A stretch of DNA of 64,000 bases from Clostridiales bacterium (GCA_003150355.1 QAMJ01000011.1:186001-250000); one strand, 5' to 3'; counted from the first letter of the stretch, positions 53,193 to 61,196 are shown. Translations and numbers: made by a program. Notes: a model not told the origin generated them from the sequence alone.

Positions 53193-54092
53193 TCAGTTAT
53201 ATATCCTGATCATCTCGTTATATATCTTCATTATGCCGTGAAGGACGTCGAACTGGTTGAAGTCCCCGTAATAGGCGAGGTTTATCTCGCGCATCATGCT
53301 AAGGTTCTCGACCGGCAGGACGGTAATCTTCCCCTTGCGCAGCTCGTCAAGGCAGACGCTGCGGGCAAGGATCGACACGCCGAAATCGCGGCGGATCAGG
53401 TCTTTGATCGTCGCCATATTGTCGACCTCGAGGACGACGTTAAAATCGTTGATGCTCATGTTGTTGCTCTCAAGGTGGGCGACGAAGAGGTTGCGGGTGT
53501 TCGAGTCCGGCAGGCGGAGGATCATGCGCTCCTTCTTGAGCTCGTTGAGAGTGACCATGCTGCGGCTGGCAAAGGGGTGGTTCGTCGAGACGGCGAGGAC
53601 AAGATAGTCCGTATCGAGCAGGAGATAGTGAATACTTGGGTCGGGCACACGCCCCTCGACGATGGCGAGATCCAGCTCGTAGGTCTTGAGCATTGTATAA
53701 AGATTATTTATGGAGTCCGTAATCATTTTAATGCTTGTGCCCTCGTTTTCGGCACAGTATTTCGCCAGAGCCTCGGCGATAGCGTTGCTCTCGGCGGTAT
53801 GCGTGATGCCGATAGTCAGATGCGTTGCCCGGCTCTTGTCGTCCCGCATGCTCTGATAGAAGTTGTTATAAAGCCCGACTATCTTTTTGGCGAATTTCAC
53901 GGCATCCTCGCACTGCCGGGTGACCAGAAGCTCGCCGTTTGCGTGCTCAAAGAGCTTCACTCCCAGCTCACTCTCGAGCGCCTTGATATGCTGGCTGACA
54001 GCCGGCTGCGTTATAGACAGCTGCTGCGCCGCGCGGGTATAGTTCCGGCACTCGTATACTTTCAGCAATGTGTACAGCTTATTATCTATCAT
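53193..54092 (-). CDS. LysR-family regulator A
   Basis: 299 residues. N-terminal winged HTH: KVYECRNYTRAAQQLSITQP then AVSQHIKALESELGVKLFEH. The effector domain follows. The C-terminal half is clearly related to regulator B at 55.2 kb (shared LLLDTDYL, LKKERMILR, FNVVLEVDNMATIK and YGVSIL-type segments). ATG 54092 is chosen because family sequence begins there; the binding site is weak. Divergent from mgtC. Effector unknown. Confidence 0.9.
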   Translation of the reverse strand: MIDNKLYTLLKVYECRNYTRAAQQLSITQPAVSQHIKALESELGVKLFEHANGELLVTRQCEDAVKFAKKIVGLYNNFYQSMRDDKSRATHLTIGITHTAESNAIAEALAKYCAENEGTSIKMITDSINNLYTMLKTYELDLAIVEGRVPDPSIHYLLLDTDYLVLAVSTNHPFASRSMVTLNELKKERMILRLPDSNTRNLFVAHLESNNMSINDFNVVLEVDNMATIKDLIRRDFGVSILARSVCLDELRKGKITVLPVENLSMMREINLAYYGDFNQFDVLHGIMKIYNEMIRIYN

Positions 54093-54139
54093 CGCGCACC
54101 GCCATAAGAAGATTTTATGATTCCAATCAGAAACATAAT

Positions 54140-54167
54140 TTGACTTTATTGCTTTTCTGAATAGTAT
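54140..54167 (+). promoter_or_regulatory. Promoter candidate of the mgtC operon
   Basis: TTGACT, 16-nt spacer, TAGTAT. It would start a leader of about 235 nt before mgtC. Confidence 0.5.
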
Positions 54168-54211
54168 GGTAGCATCAGGCAGGGAAAAAGTCAAGGAAAG
54201 GCGGTGGGGCT

Positions 54212-54412
54212 ATGCATAAGCAGTATGACAGCGATATCTACAACGCGCCTGCGATGCAGGCCGCCCTCGGCATATACAGCCGGCACGGATGCGCGGAAAG
54301 TCCGCCTGAGATACCTGCCGGCGGCTGCGGTCTGACCGATCGCAGCCGCCGTATTTTATTACAACAGCTTTCGGAATTACAACAGCTTTCGGAGGGAGAC
54401 GATACGGAATGA
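54212..54412 (+). CDS. Leader ORF upstream of mgtC (66 codons)
   Basis: Starts at ATG with GGCGGTGGGG just upstream and ends overlapping the mgtC start (ATGA). It encodes a non-globular peptide with an acidic N-terminus (QYDSDIY) and a proline stretch SPPEIP at residues 30-35, ending in a duplicated LQQLSE. The proline codons (54302-54316) lie just 5' of a terminator-like hairpin. No homologous family recognised; probably a regulatory leader peptide. Confidence 0.5.
   Translation: MHKQYDSDIYNAPAMQAALGIYSRHGCAESPPEIPAGGCGLTDRSRRILLQQLSELQQLSEGDDTE
54320..54360 (+). terminator. Terminator-like hairpin inside the mgtC leader (attenuator candidate)
   Basis: Perfect 10-bp GC stem GGCGGCTGCG with 11-nt loop, then GTATTTTATT. 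It lies inside the leader ORF, 49 nt before mgtC. A smaller hairpin GCGGA-AAG-TCCGC precedes it at 54293-54305. Confidence 0.6.
54358..54393 (+). repeat. Tandem 18-nt duplication before mgtC
   Basis: ATTACAACAGCTTTCGGA twice in a row, encoding the doubled LQQLSE at the end of the leader ORF, directly upstream of the mgtC ribosome binding site. Confidence 0.9.
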
Positions 54413-55137
54413 CGCTGTGCGAATATTTCAACAGTCAGTTTTCAATAATGCAGAATCTGGACTTTCTGGTCAGGATACTGGCGGCCTGCTTCTGCGGGGC
54501 GTGCATAGGCTTTGAGCGCACGAAGCGCTTCAAGGAGGCCGGGATACGCACGCACATCATAGTGTGCTGCGCGGCGGCGCTGATAATGATAGTGTCCAAA
54601 TACGGCTTTGCCGACCTTACATATGCCGATGGCAGCGTATTCAACGGAACGCGCGGAGCAGACCCGGCGCGTATCGCGGCGCAGGTAGTGAGCGGCATAA
54701 GCTTCCTCGGTGCGGGCGTGATATTCAAAAACGGCAGTACCGTGAAAGGACTCACGACCGCGGCCGGGATATGGGCGACGGCGGGGATCGGCCTCGCCCT
54801 CGGCGCGGGGATGTACTTCATCGGCATAGCGGTGACGGTGCTGGTGGCGGTGTTCCAGATAACGATGCACCGCTTCACGGTCGGCGCGGATTCGTTCACG
54901 ACAAACCGCTTCCGCTTCACCGCTGAGTACACGGCCGACCTCAAGCAGGAGCTTGAGGAGCAGCTGCGGCAGTGGGACGCGCACATCATACGCAGCGAGA
55001 TCAGCCGCGACAGCGAGGGGCGGCTGTGCTGCGATCTGTCGCTGAAAATGCAGAGGGAGATCACCCTCGAGGACATAAACGGATTCATGGAGCGGTGCGG
55101 ACACATCGTCTCGGCCGAGGGCGAGACGGTGATATGA
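54409..55137 (+). CDS. MgtC/SapB family membrane protein
   Basis: 242 residues. Four or five helices in residues 18-150: ILAACFCGACIGFERTKRFK, GIRTHIIVCCAAALIMIVS, GISFLGAGVIFKNGSTVKGL, TTAAGIWATAGIGLALGAG. These contain the conserved GxERxxxxxxAGxRTH and GAG motifs. A cytoplasmic C-terminal ACT-like domain follows. MgtC proteins act in magnesium limitation or membrane potential control. Flanked by two related LysR genes; begins inside the stop of the leader ORF. Confidence 0.92.
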   Translation: MTLCEYFNSQFSIMQNLDFLVRILAACFCGACIGFERTKRFKEAGIRTHIIVCCAAALIMIVSKYGFADLTYADGSVFNGTRGADPARIAAQVVSGISFLGAGVIFKNGSTVKGLTTAAGIWATAGIGLALGAGMYFIGIAVTVLVAVFQITMHRFTVGADSFTTNRFRFTAEYTADLKQELEEQLRQWDAHIIRSEISRDSEGRLCCDLSLKMQREITLEDINGFMERCGHIVSAEGETVI

Positions 55138-55173
55138 GCGCCGCGAGAAAACGAACGGGAGGGAGGCTCCGCT

Positions 55174-56088
55174 TTGAATTTACCGACAGGCTTTGACCAG
55201 CGCTTTGATTCGCTGCGGCTCGTCCGCGAGCTGGGGAGCTATTCCGCCGCGGCACAGGAGCTGAAGCTCAGTCCCTCAGCCATCGCGCAGCAGATACATG
55301 CGCTTGAAAGGGAGCTTGACGCGCTCCTGTTCATAAGGGACGGGAATCGGCTGCTGCCGACCGAGGTGTGCGAAATAGCCGCTGATTACGCGGCGCAGGC
55401 AGCGTCACTGCGGCGGCGCATGGAGCTTGAGATAGACGCATCGCGCCGCGAGGTGAGCAGTCTCGTCGTGGGTGTATCGCCGAGCCTTGAGGACAGCGCG
55501 GTATCGGAAATGCTGGCTCGGTATATGCAGCTGCACCCGAAGGCGCAGCTGAGGATAATCTCCGAAAACAGCCGGACGCTCATCGCGCTGCTGCGCGGGC
55601 GGATGCTCGACCTTGCGATAGTCGATTCCCCGTTTTCGGGCAATGAGTTCAACTCCCTGCTGCTCGACACCGACTATCTCACCGCCGCAGTCCCGAACGG
55701 CAGTCCGCTTGCGGACGCGGGGGACATATCTCTCGCACAGCTGAAGAAGGAAAAGCTGATACTGCGCCCGGCAGGCTCCGGAACGCGGACGCTGTTCGAG
55801 GCGAGCCTGAAGAAGCGCGGGATGAGCCTTGAGCAGTTCAATGTGATGATGGAGGCCGACAGCGTCTCCACGATCAAAAGGCTCGTGGAGAGCAGCTACG
55901 GTATCTCGGTGCTCTCGGCACGGGCGTGCATGGGAGCGGTCGAGGAGGGGCGCTTTCGCGTGCTGCCCATTTCCGATTTGAACATGGTGCGGCGGATACA
56001 TATATGCTACAGGAAGGACTTCGGTCACCCGGGTTTCCTCGGCGAGTTGCGGAAGCTGTACGCGGGGACGATGAGAGCTGATAGATAG
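55174..56088 (+). CDS. LysR-family regulator B
   Basis: 304 residues. HTH: LVRELGSYSAAAQELKLSPS then AIAQQIHALERELDALLF. Effector domain with LLLDTDYLTAAVPNGSPLAD, LKKEKLILRPAG and YGISVLSARACMG, closely parallel to regulator A across mgtC. Start is TTG with GGGAGG 7 nt upstream. It lies 36 nt after mgtC on the same strand, so it is likely in the same transcript. Confidence 0.9.
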   Translation: MNLPTGFDQRFDSLRLVRELGSYSAAAQELKLSPSAIAQQIHALERELDALLFIRDGNRLLPTEVCEIAADYAAQAASLRRRMELEIDASRREVSSLVVGVSPSLEDSAVSEMLARYMQLHPKAQLRIISENSRTLIALLRGRMLDLAIVDSPFSGNEFNSLLLDTDYLTAAVPNGSPLADAGDISLAQLKKEKLILRPAGSGTRTLFEASLKKRGMSLEQFNVMMEADSVSTIKRLVESSYGISVLSARACMGAVEEGRFRVLPISDLNMVRRIHICYRKDFGHPGFLGELRKLYAGTMRADR

Positions 56089-56150
56089 TCGGATAATATC
56101 TGCTTTGCCTTTTATTTTTATAAAAACAGGATAATAAATTTCCGGGAGCA

Positions 56151-56180
56151 TTGACCTTCGTTCATATGGCATGGTATTAT
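56151..56180 (+). promoter_or_regulatory. Promoter of the zinc-ribbon/RCC1 gene
   Basis: TTGACC, 18-nt spacer, TATTAT, 36 nt before the ATG. Promoter and ribosome binding site remain although the gene is broken. Confidence 0.55.
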
Positions 56181-56216
56181 ATAACAAATATAGAATACCA
56201 TCCGGAGGAAAACCGC

Positions 56217-56791
56217 ATGGAGGAAATGTTCTTTTGCCCGAGCTGTATGTCGAAAGCCGCGCCGGTGGACGGGAAGTGCCCGGTCTGCGGGCACGACGTA
56301 AATATACAAAACGCGCAGTACCAGCTGCCGGTGTCTGGCACACGGTGGGGCTGAAGAAAGACGGTACGGTCGTCGCAGTCGGGCAGAATGAGACCCGCCA
56401 GTGTGACGTCTCCGACTGGACGGATATCATCGCCATCAGCGCCAGCCGTAACCATACGATAGGGCTGAGAGCGGACGGCACGGTAGTCGCCGCGGGCGAC
56501 AACGCTTTCGGCCGGTGCAATATTTCCAAATGGACGGATATCGTTGCCATAAGCACGGGAGAATTCAACACGGCAGGTCTGAGGAAGGACGGCACGGTAG
56601 TTGTCGTCGGGAGCAACGAAAACGGCCAGTGTGACGTCTCCGACTGGACGGACATCGTCGCCGTCAGTGTCGGGTACGATCACATAGTGGGGCTTAAAGC
56701 CGACGGCACCGTTGTCGCCGCGGGCGGCAGCTCTTCCGGTCAGTGCAGCGTTTCGGACTGGACGGATATAAAGCTGCCGGAGGGCAGATGA
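56217..56791 (+). pseudogene. Zinc-ribbon / RCC1-repeat protein, frameshifted
   Basis: From ATG 56217 (GGAGG upstream) the frame gives a zinc ribbon, FFCPSCM ... KCPVCGHD, then NAQYQLPV and stops at 56354. The rest continues one base out of phase from about 56325 with four RCC1-type blades (HTVGLKKDGTVVAVGQNE and three more, each closing with SDWTDI). The N-terminal ribbon followed by QLPV resembles the lead-in of Clostridia serine/threonine kinases, so a kinase-like segment may have been deleted at the junction. A single sequencing or real frameshift is the other option. Confidence 0.65.
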
Positions 56792-56820
56792 TCCCTCCCG
56801 GAAGAATTTAACAGGCAAGC

Positions 56821-56850
56821 GCAGCGCCCCGCCGGTCGGTGGGGCGCTGC
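56821..56850 (+). terminator. Hairpin between RCC1 gene and secreted protein gene
   Basis: Perfect 10-bp stem GCAGCGCCCC with a 10-nt loop, exit TTCATTAT. Lies between convergent genes. Confidence 0.6.
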
Positions 56851-56861
56851 TTCATTATAAA

Positions 56862-57410
56862 TTACGCCATGGAGACATAGCCGCTGCCGTCGGAATAAAT
56901 GACGGGAGCCATGCCGGTGACGAGGAGGATCATGTCGTCCTCGTTCGTCTCGCTGCCGGTGCGGCTATACTGCGTCCTGAACTCCACGCCGCGGCTGAGA
57001 TAACCGTTCACCGCCCATGTGGGCATGGTGTTGCGGATGTAGCTGTCAAGGCCGGTCTGAAATTCCGCGCTGTCGGGGACGCTGCCGAGACGCACGCCGC
57101 CGACGTACACTGCGCTGTTGACCGTTACGCCGGGCGTCGAGCGCAGGAGAGCGTCGGCAAGCTCCGCGCGGCTGCCGTCGGGGCGCGACAGACTCAGCAT
57201 ATAATGCCGCTCTGTATCCGGCATATCGGCAGAGCCGGGCAGTATCTCTTCCGCGGCGCGCTCCGCCGCCGTCACGGCAATATCCGCCGAGACCGGGGAA
57301 AAGCTGCCGGGCACGGCCTCGCCGTCCACGGTCAGGCGGCAGCAGACACGCAGGTTCGAGAACGCCATGAACATCAGCGCAAGCACGAGAAGCACAAGTT
57401 TTTTATACAC
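56862..57410 (-). CDS. Secreted or membrane-anchored protein of unknown function
   Basis: 182 residues. An N-terminal hydrophobic signal or anchor (residues 4-20, LVLLVLALMFMAFS). A later segment AVYVGGVRLGSVPDSAEFQT and VEFRTQYSRTG resembles the linker domain found before G5/M23 modules in cell-wall peptidases, but no catalytic domain follows. No partner gene in the operon. Function not recognised. Confidence 0.65.
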   Translation of the reverse strand: MYKKLVLLVLALMFMAFSNLRVCCRLTVDGEAVPGSFSPVSADIAVTAAERAAEEILPGSADMPDTERHYMLSLSRPDGSRAELADALLRSTPGVTVNSAVYVGGVRLGSVPDSAEFQTGLDSYIRNTMPTWAVNGYLSRGVEFRTQYSRTGSETNEDDMILLVTGMAPVIYSDGSGYVSMA

Positions 57411-57481
57411 GAAACCACCTCCAGAGTTAACATAACTCTTTATTTAGCTCCGGTCAAGGGCTTCGACAAAAGCAGTGCGGA

Positions 57482-58117
57482 TCACTGCAAAGCTTCTGTT
57501 TTTATCGCGGCGGTCACAGCTTCTGCCTGAATGACGGACACCTCAAACGCCGTGCGCTCGACGGGGCCGTCCTCAGTCATCTTTATGTAGCGGCGGCTCT
57601 GTATGCGCCCCTCGAGCTTTACCTGCGTACCGACCATCCACGTCGCTGCTTCCCGCGCCTTGAGTCCCCAACAGATGCAGGGCAGGTAATCCGAGCGCCC
57701 GTAGCGGCGGTTCACGGCGAGCATCAGGTCGCAGATATCACGCCCCATCGGGGTTATGCGCAGGTTCGGCTCCTTGCACAGCGCGCCGGTCAGGCGCACG
57801 GTGTTTTCATCCGGTTCATCGCACAGCTCTATCTCCTTGGCGAGCACGGTTATGACGAGCTTTGCCCCCTCACCGCGGCGGTTATTGAAGGTGCGCAGCT
57901 GGCCGGTGACGGCAATATGCTCCGCTTCGCACAGCTCCGTCTGTTCGAGCAGCTCGCGGCTGACGACGATATTGACAGTGTCGGTATTGCCGGAGAGCCG
58001 GCGCACCTCCAGAGGGAAAGAATAAAATACCTGTCCGCGCCCGGTATGGGAATAGGCCGGGGCACCGGCGAGCGTGCCGCAGAGTCGGGTGTAATTGTTT
58101 TCGTATATCATGTCCAT
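57482..58117 (-). CDS. Single-stranded DNA-binding-like protein with two OB folds
   Basis: 211 residues. Two SSB-like halves: residues about 3-95 (NNYTRLCGTLAGAPAYSHTG ... HIAVTGQLRTFNNR) and 103-195 (NTVRLTGALCKEPNLRITPM ... TQVKLEGRIQSRRYIK). Canonical SSB has one OB fold plus an acidic tail; here the fold is duplicated in one chain and the tail is missing. Such proteins are found beside the true SSB in Clostridia. I start at ATG 58117 with AAAGGA upstream. Confidence 0.8.
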   Translation of the reverse strand: MDMIYENNYTRLCGTLAGAPAYSHTGRGQVFYSFPLEVRRLSGNTDTVNIVVSRELLEQTELCEAEHIAVTGQLRTFNNRRGEGAKLVITVLAKEIELCDEPDENTVRLTGALCKEPNLRITPMGRDICDLMLAVNRRYGRSDYLPCICWGLKAREAATWMVGTQVKLEGRIQSRRYIKMTEDGPVERTAFEVSVIQAEAVTAAIKTEALQ

Positions 58118-58169
58118 GGTCGGAGCCGTCCTTTTCTTTGAGATAGTCAATCATATTCCGGACGCGCAC

Positions 58170-58198
58170 TTGATTATGCCCCGCGAAACGTATATAAT
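58170..58198 (+). promoter_or_regulatory. Promoter of deoC
   Basis: TTGATT, exact 17-nt spacer, TATAAT, 31 nt before the ATG. Confidence 0.7.
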
Positions 58199-58229
58199 GT
58201 TGATACTATTTTTGAAAAGGAGCCATATC

Positions 58230-58913
58230 ATGGATATCAAGGATATACTGGAAAAATGCGACCATACCCTCCTGCGTGTCGACTGCACGAGCGAGGAGAT
58301 CAGAAAGCTCTGCGACCAGGCGATAAAGTATAACTGCGCAAGCGTATGCATCCCGCCCTGTCACGTGGCGGGCGCGAAGCGTTACGTCGGCGATAAGCTT
58401 AAAATATGCACGGTCATCGGCTTCCCGAACGGCTACATGACGAGCGCCGTCAAGGCTTTCGAGGCCGCTGACGCGATAAAGAACGGCGCGGACGAGATAG
58501 ACATGGTGATAAACCTCTCCATGGTCAAGGACGGCTGCTGGGTAGACGTTGCAAACGACATACGCGCCGTGCGCGAGGCGACGCGCGGAAAGATCCTCAA
58601 GGTCATAATCGAGTGCTGCCTGCTGACGGACGAGGAGAAGATACACATGTGCCGCATAGTCGCCGACTGCGGCGCGGACTTCATAAAGACCTCCACCGGC
58701 TTCTCCAATGGCGGCGCGACGCGCGAGGACGTGAAGCTCATGCGCGCCAACTGCCCTGCCTCCGTCAAGGTCAAGGCAGCCGGCGGCATCTCCTCCCTCA
58801 AGGACGCGGAGGACTTCATCGAACTCGGCGCGGAGCGTCTCGGGACGAGCCGCATAGTAAAGCTCGCGATGGAGCTTGAGAACGAGGTCGGCGCACCGAA
58901 CGAGAACTACTGA
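58230..58913 (+). CDS. deoC: Deoxyribose-phosphate aldolase
   Basis: 227 residues, class I aldolase. It cleaves deoxyribose-5-phosphate to glyceraldehyde-3-phosphate and acetaldehyde. The Schiff-base lysine is in DFIKTSTGFS and the second lysine in VKVKAAGGI; EIDMVINLS and VIIECCLL are typical. Start ATG 58230 with AAAGGAG. Its 3' end overlaps the convergent membrane protein gene by 7 nt. Confidence 0.95.
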   Translation: MDIKDILEKCDHTLLRVDCTSEEIRKLCDQAIKYNCASVCIPPCHVAGAKRYVGDKLKICTVIGFPNGYMTSAVKAFEAADAIKNGADEIDMVINLSMVKDGCWVDVANDIRAVREATRGKILKVIIECCLLTDEEKIHMCRIVADCGADFIKTSTGFSNGGATREDVKLMRANCPASVKVKAAGGISSLKDAEDFIELGAERLGTSRIVKLAMELENEVGAPNENY

Positions 58914-59275
58914 GACAACACCCGCCTGATGCGGCTGCACAGCCACAGTCCGGGCACGGACAGCAGCAGCCACAGCAGCGCAAAGCGCGGGCATATCTGG
59001 CCGAGGAGGTTCAGCCTTTCGGCTGAATAATCCCACACGTTCCAGCCGAGGCGCAGGTTCACAAGGCAGCCGGTATAGAACTCCGCCGTGCATATCGCGG
59101 CGGAGCTCAGCACGCACTTTTTCATAAGGCACAGCGGCAGACCGGAGATCAGGTACATCACGAGAAAGCACAGACCGCCGCAGAGCACCATGCTCCAGTG
59201 CGTCCAGCCGCGCCAGAGTATCTCTATAAGGCCGTAGAGCAGCCCGCCCGCGGCATAGATGAGCACGTATTGCAT
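58907..59275 (-). CDS. CmpB-type putative ABC-transporter membrane protein
   Basis: 122 residues, four predicted helices. NVWDYSAERLNLLGQICPRF then ALLWLLLSVPG matches the ABC_trans_CmpB (PF06541) signature WDYS..N..GxIC..F...W. Function of this family is unclear. I start at ATG 59275 with GGAGG 7 nt upstream. Convergent overlap with deoC. Confidence 0.75.
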   Translation of the reverse strand: MQYVLIYAAGGLLYGLIEILWRGWTHWSMVLCGGLCFLVMYLISGLPLCLMKKCVLSSAAICTAEFYTGCLVNLRLGWNVWDYSAERLNLLGQICPRFALLWLLLSVPGLWLCSRIRRVLSQ

Positions 59276-59346
59276 AAGCACGCCTCCGTTTCTGCTTATA
59301 GTTTCTCCGGATCATCCCGATTTAATATTGTCCCGATGGAGTTTTT

Positions 59347-60408
59347 ATGGATAACACCAAATCGATCGCGCTGATAAATAAATACCGCGGGCAGATAATG
59401 GGCTTTTCCGCAATATGCATCGTCTTTTTCCATCTCTGGGAGTGCCAGCTCAGCCCCAGTTCTCCGCTCAGGCTGCTGTACTGGCTGGAGCTCGGCATCA
59501 GCGGGATGGGCTATTTCGGAGTGGATATCTTCTTTCTGCTGTCGGGCATCGGGCTGAGCTACGCCATAGGCAAGTACGGCCTGAAAGAGTTCTGGCTGCG
59601 CAGGTTCAGAAGGCTCGCTGTGCCCGTGCTGGTCGTTTCGCTGATACAGTGGGCCAAGGAGGGCTGGACTGTGCTGTACTATCTGTTCGGCCTGACTGGC
59701 ATCGGCTTCTTCATTAAGCGGCACTACTTCCTGTGGTTCATCTCGGCCATCACCGCGACATACCTGCTCTTTCCGCTCTATTGGCGCTTCTTCTCACGCA
59801 GCCGCGCGAAGCCCCGCTTCACGGCGCTGTTCGCCGCGGTGTGGTATCTGTGCTCTATACCGCTGGCCGGAGTGCTCAAGCCCATCGTCTTCCTATTCAT
59901 AAACCGGGTGCCGTCATTTGTGCTCGGCGTTCTTCTCGGCTGGCAGCAGCAGAACGGCGGGCTGAAGCTGAGCCGCCGCGCGGTCAATACCGCCGCGGCC
60001 GTTTCCGCCGCCGCGGGGCTTATCCTCGGCGCGCTGTGTACCTTCGGCGAGACTGCGTTTTTCCAGCCGCCTTACAACAGCACCTTTCCCGGCGTGCTTA
60101 TCGCTTTCGGCTTCACCGTTCTGCTTGCAGAGCTGGGCGGGCTGCTTGACCGGGGCGGCAGAACGGCGCGCGGCATCAACGGATTCTTCGGCTTTTACGG
60201 GCGCATCAGCCTTGAGATATACTGCGTTCAGGAATTTTTAGGTCCGATCGCGGCGGATGCGGCGCGTGCTCTCGGCTGCGGGAGCCTGGCGGTAAACCTT
60301 GTACAGCTCGCCGCGGTCACATTATCCGCATGGCTGCTGCATATACTGACTGACAGAGTCCTTGCCCTGACAGGCAGGCTGAAACCCCGCGCAAAATGCG
60401 CCGGATAA
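59347..60408 (+). CDS. Acyltransferase 3 family membrane protein
   Basis: 353 residues, about ten helices. The N-terminal histidine HLWEC after helix 1 and YFGVDIFFLLSGIGLSYA then FWLRRFRRLAVP are the acyltransferase-3 hallmarks (H near the membrane face, F-x-R motif). They O-acylate envelope sugars or lipids. No polysaccharide genes adjoin, so the acceptor is unknown. Confidence 0.88.
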   Translation: MDNTKSIALINKYRGQIMGFSAICIVFFHLWECQLSPSSPLRLLYWLELGISGMGYFGVDIFFLLSGIGLSYAIGKYGLKEFWLRRFRRLAVPVLVVSLIQWAKEGWTVLYYLFGLTGIGFFIKRHYFLWFISAITATYLLFPLYWRFFSRSRAKPRFTALFAAVWYLCSIPLAGVLKPIVFLFINRVPSFVLGVLLGWQQQNGGLKLSRRAVNTAAAVSAAAGLILGALCTFGETAFFQPPYNSTFPGVLIAFGFTVLLAELGGLLDRGGRTARGINGFFGFYGRISLEIYCVQEFLGPIAADAARALGCGSLAVNLVQLAAVTLSAWLLHILTDRVLALTGRLKPRAKCAG

Positions 60409-60420
60409 CGAAAAAAAGCC

Positions 60421-60449
60421 TTGACATTATGGGCAAAAGCTGTTATATT
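60421..60449 (+). promoter_or_regulatory. Promoter of infC-rpmI-rplT
   Basis: TTGACA, exact 17-nt spacer, TATATT. Strong, as expected for a ribosomal operon. Confidence 0.8.
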
Positions 60450-60455
60450 ATCTAA

Positions 60456-60608
60456 GCTAAAACAAAGTAGGCGCGGTGTCCGCCGTCCTCACCCGGCAGC
60501 AAAAGGCTGACCGAGGTCAATAAAAGCACGGCTCTTCGGAGCCATGAATGTGTTTTTACGCGCGGATGCCGATGCTCCGCGCTTTTTATTTTTCCGGAGG
60601 TGTTAACA
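60456..60608 (+). promoter_or_regulatory. Structured leader with attenuator upstream of infC (L20-leader type)
   Basis: About 150 nt of leader. A hairpin GGCTC-TTCG-GAGCC lies at 60530-60543. A terminator stem GCGCGGA with TCCGCGC at 60560-60582 is followed by TTTTTATTTTT and then the infC ribosome binding site. In Bacillus and Clostridia, ribosomal protein L20 binds this leader and stops transcription; identity as that leader is inferred from position and layout. Confidence 0.7.
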
Positions 60609-61196
60609 ATCGCAAACGCTGCTCATCAGATCAACGAAGAGATACTTGACAAGGAAGTGCGCCTGATAGGTGCTCAGGGCGAACAGCTCGGTATCATGTC
60701 CGCAGAGGAAGCTCTGAAGGTCGCCGCCGAGCATGACCTCGATCTGGTCAAGATCGCTCCGGGCTCCAATCCCCCTGTCTGCAAGGTGATGGACTACGGC
60801 AAGTTCCGCTTCGAGCAGACCAAGAAGGAGAAGGAAGCCAAGAAGAATCAGCGCGTTATCGAGGTCAAGGAGATACGCATGTCCCCCGGCATCGACACGA
60901 ACGACTTCAACACCAAGCTGAAAAACGGCCAGAAGTTCCTCAACGAAGGCAACCGCCTCAAGGTCTCCGTGCGCTTCAGAGGCAGAGAGATGGCGCACAC
61001 CGAGATTGGCGAAACGCTGCTCAAGGACTTTGCGGAAAAGTGCGCGGAGATAGCGAATCTTGACAAGGCGCCCAAGCTTGAGGGCAGGAACATGTCCATG
61101 TTCCTTTCGCCGAAGCCGCAGACCCCGCCGAAAAAGCCGGCAAAGCCCAAGCAGCCCAAGGAAGAGACCGCCGACGCTCCCGCAGCGGAGGAATAA
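60609..61196 (+). CDS. infC: Translation initiation factor IF-3
   Basis: 195 residues with an AUC start. IF-3 sequence runs from HQINEEILDKEVRLIG through IAPGSNPPVCKVMDYGKFRF and RFRGREMAHTEIG; the C-terminus has a Lys/Pro-rich tail. The GGAGG at 60596-60600 is 8 nt before ATC (60609). An in-frame GTG at 60600 overlaps that site and cannot use it. Non-AUG starts in infC allow IF-3 to repress its own translation. Confidence 0.93.
   Translation: MANAAHQINEEILDKEVRLIGAQGEQLGIMSAEEALKVAAEHDLDLVKIAPGSNPPVCKVMDYGKFRFEQTKKEKEAKKNQRVIEVKEIRMSPGIDTNDFNTKLKNGQKFLNEGNRLKVSVRFRGREMAHTEIGETLLKDFAEKCAEIANLDKAPKLEGRNMSMFLSPKPQTPPKKPAKPKQPKEETADAPAAEE

Noticed and set aside
54170..54408. Known magnesium M-box or manganese riboswitch before mgtC
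   Set aside because: I could not match the conserved core sequences of these aptamers. A covariance search would be decisive.
56284..56330. Programmed frameshift in the zinc-ribbon/RCC1 gene
   Set aside because: No in-frame slippery heptamer is visible in the overlap of the two frames; mutation is simpler.
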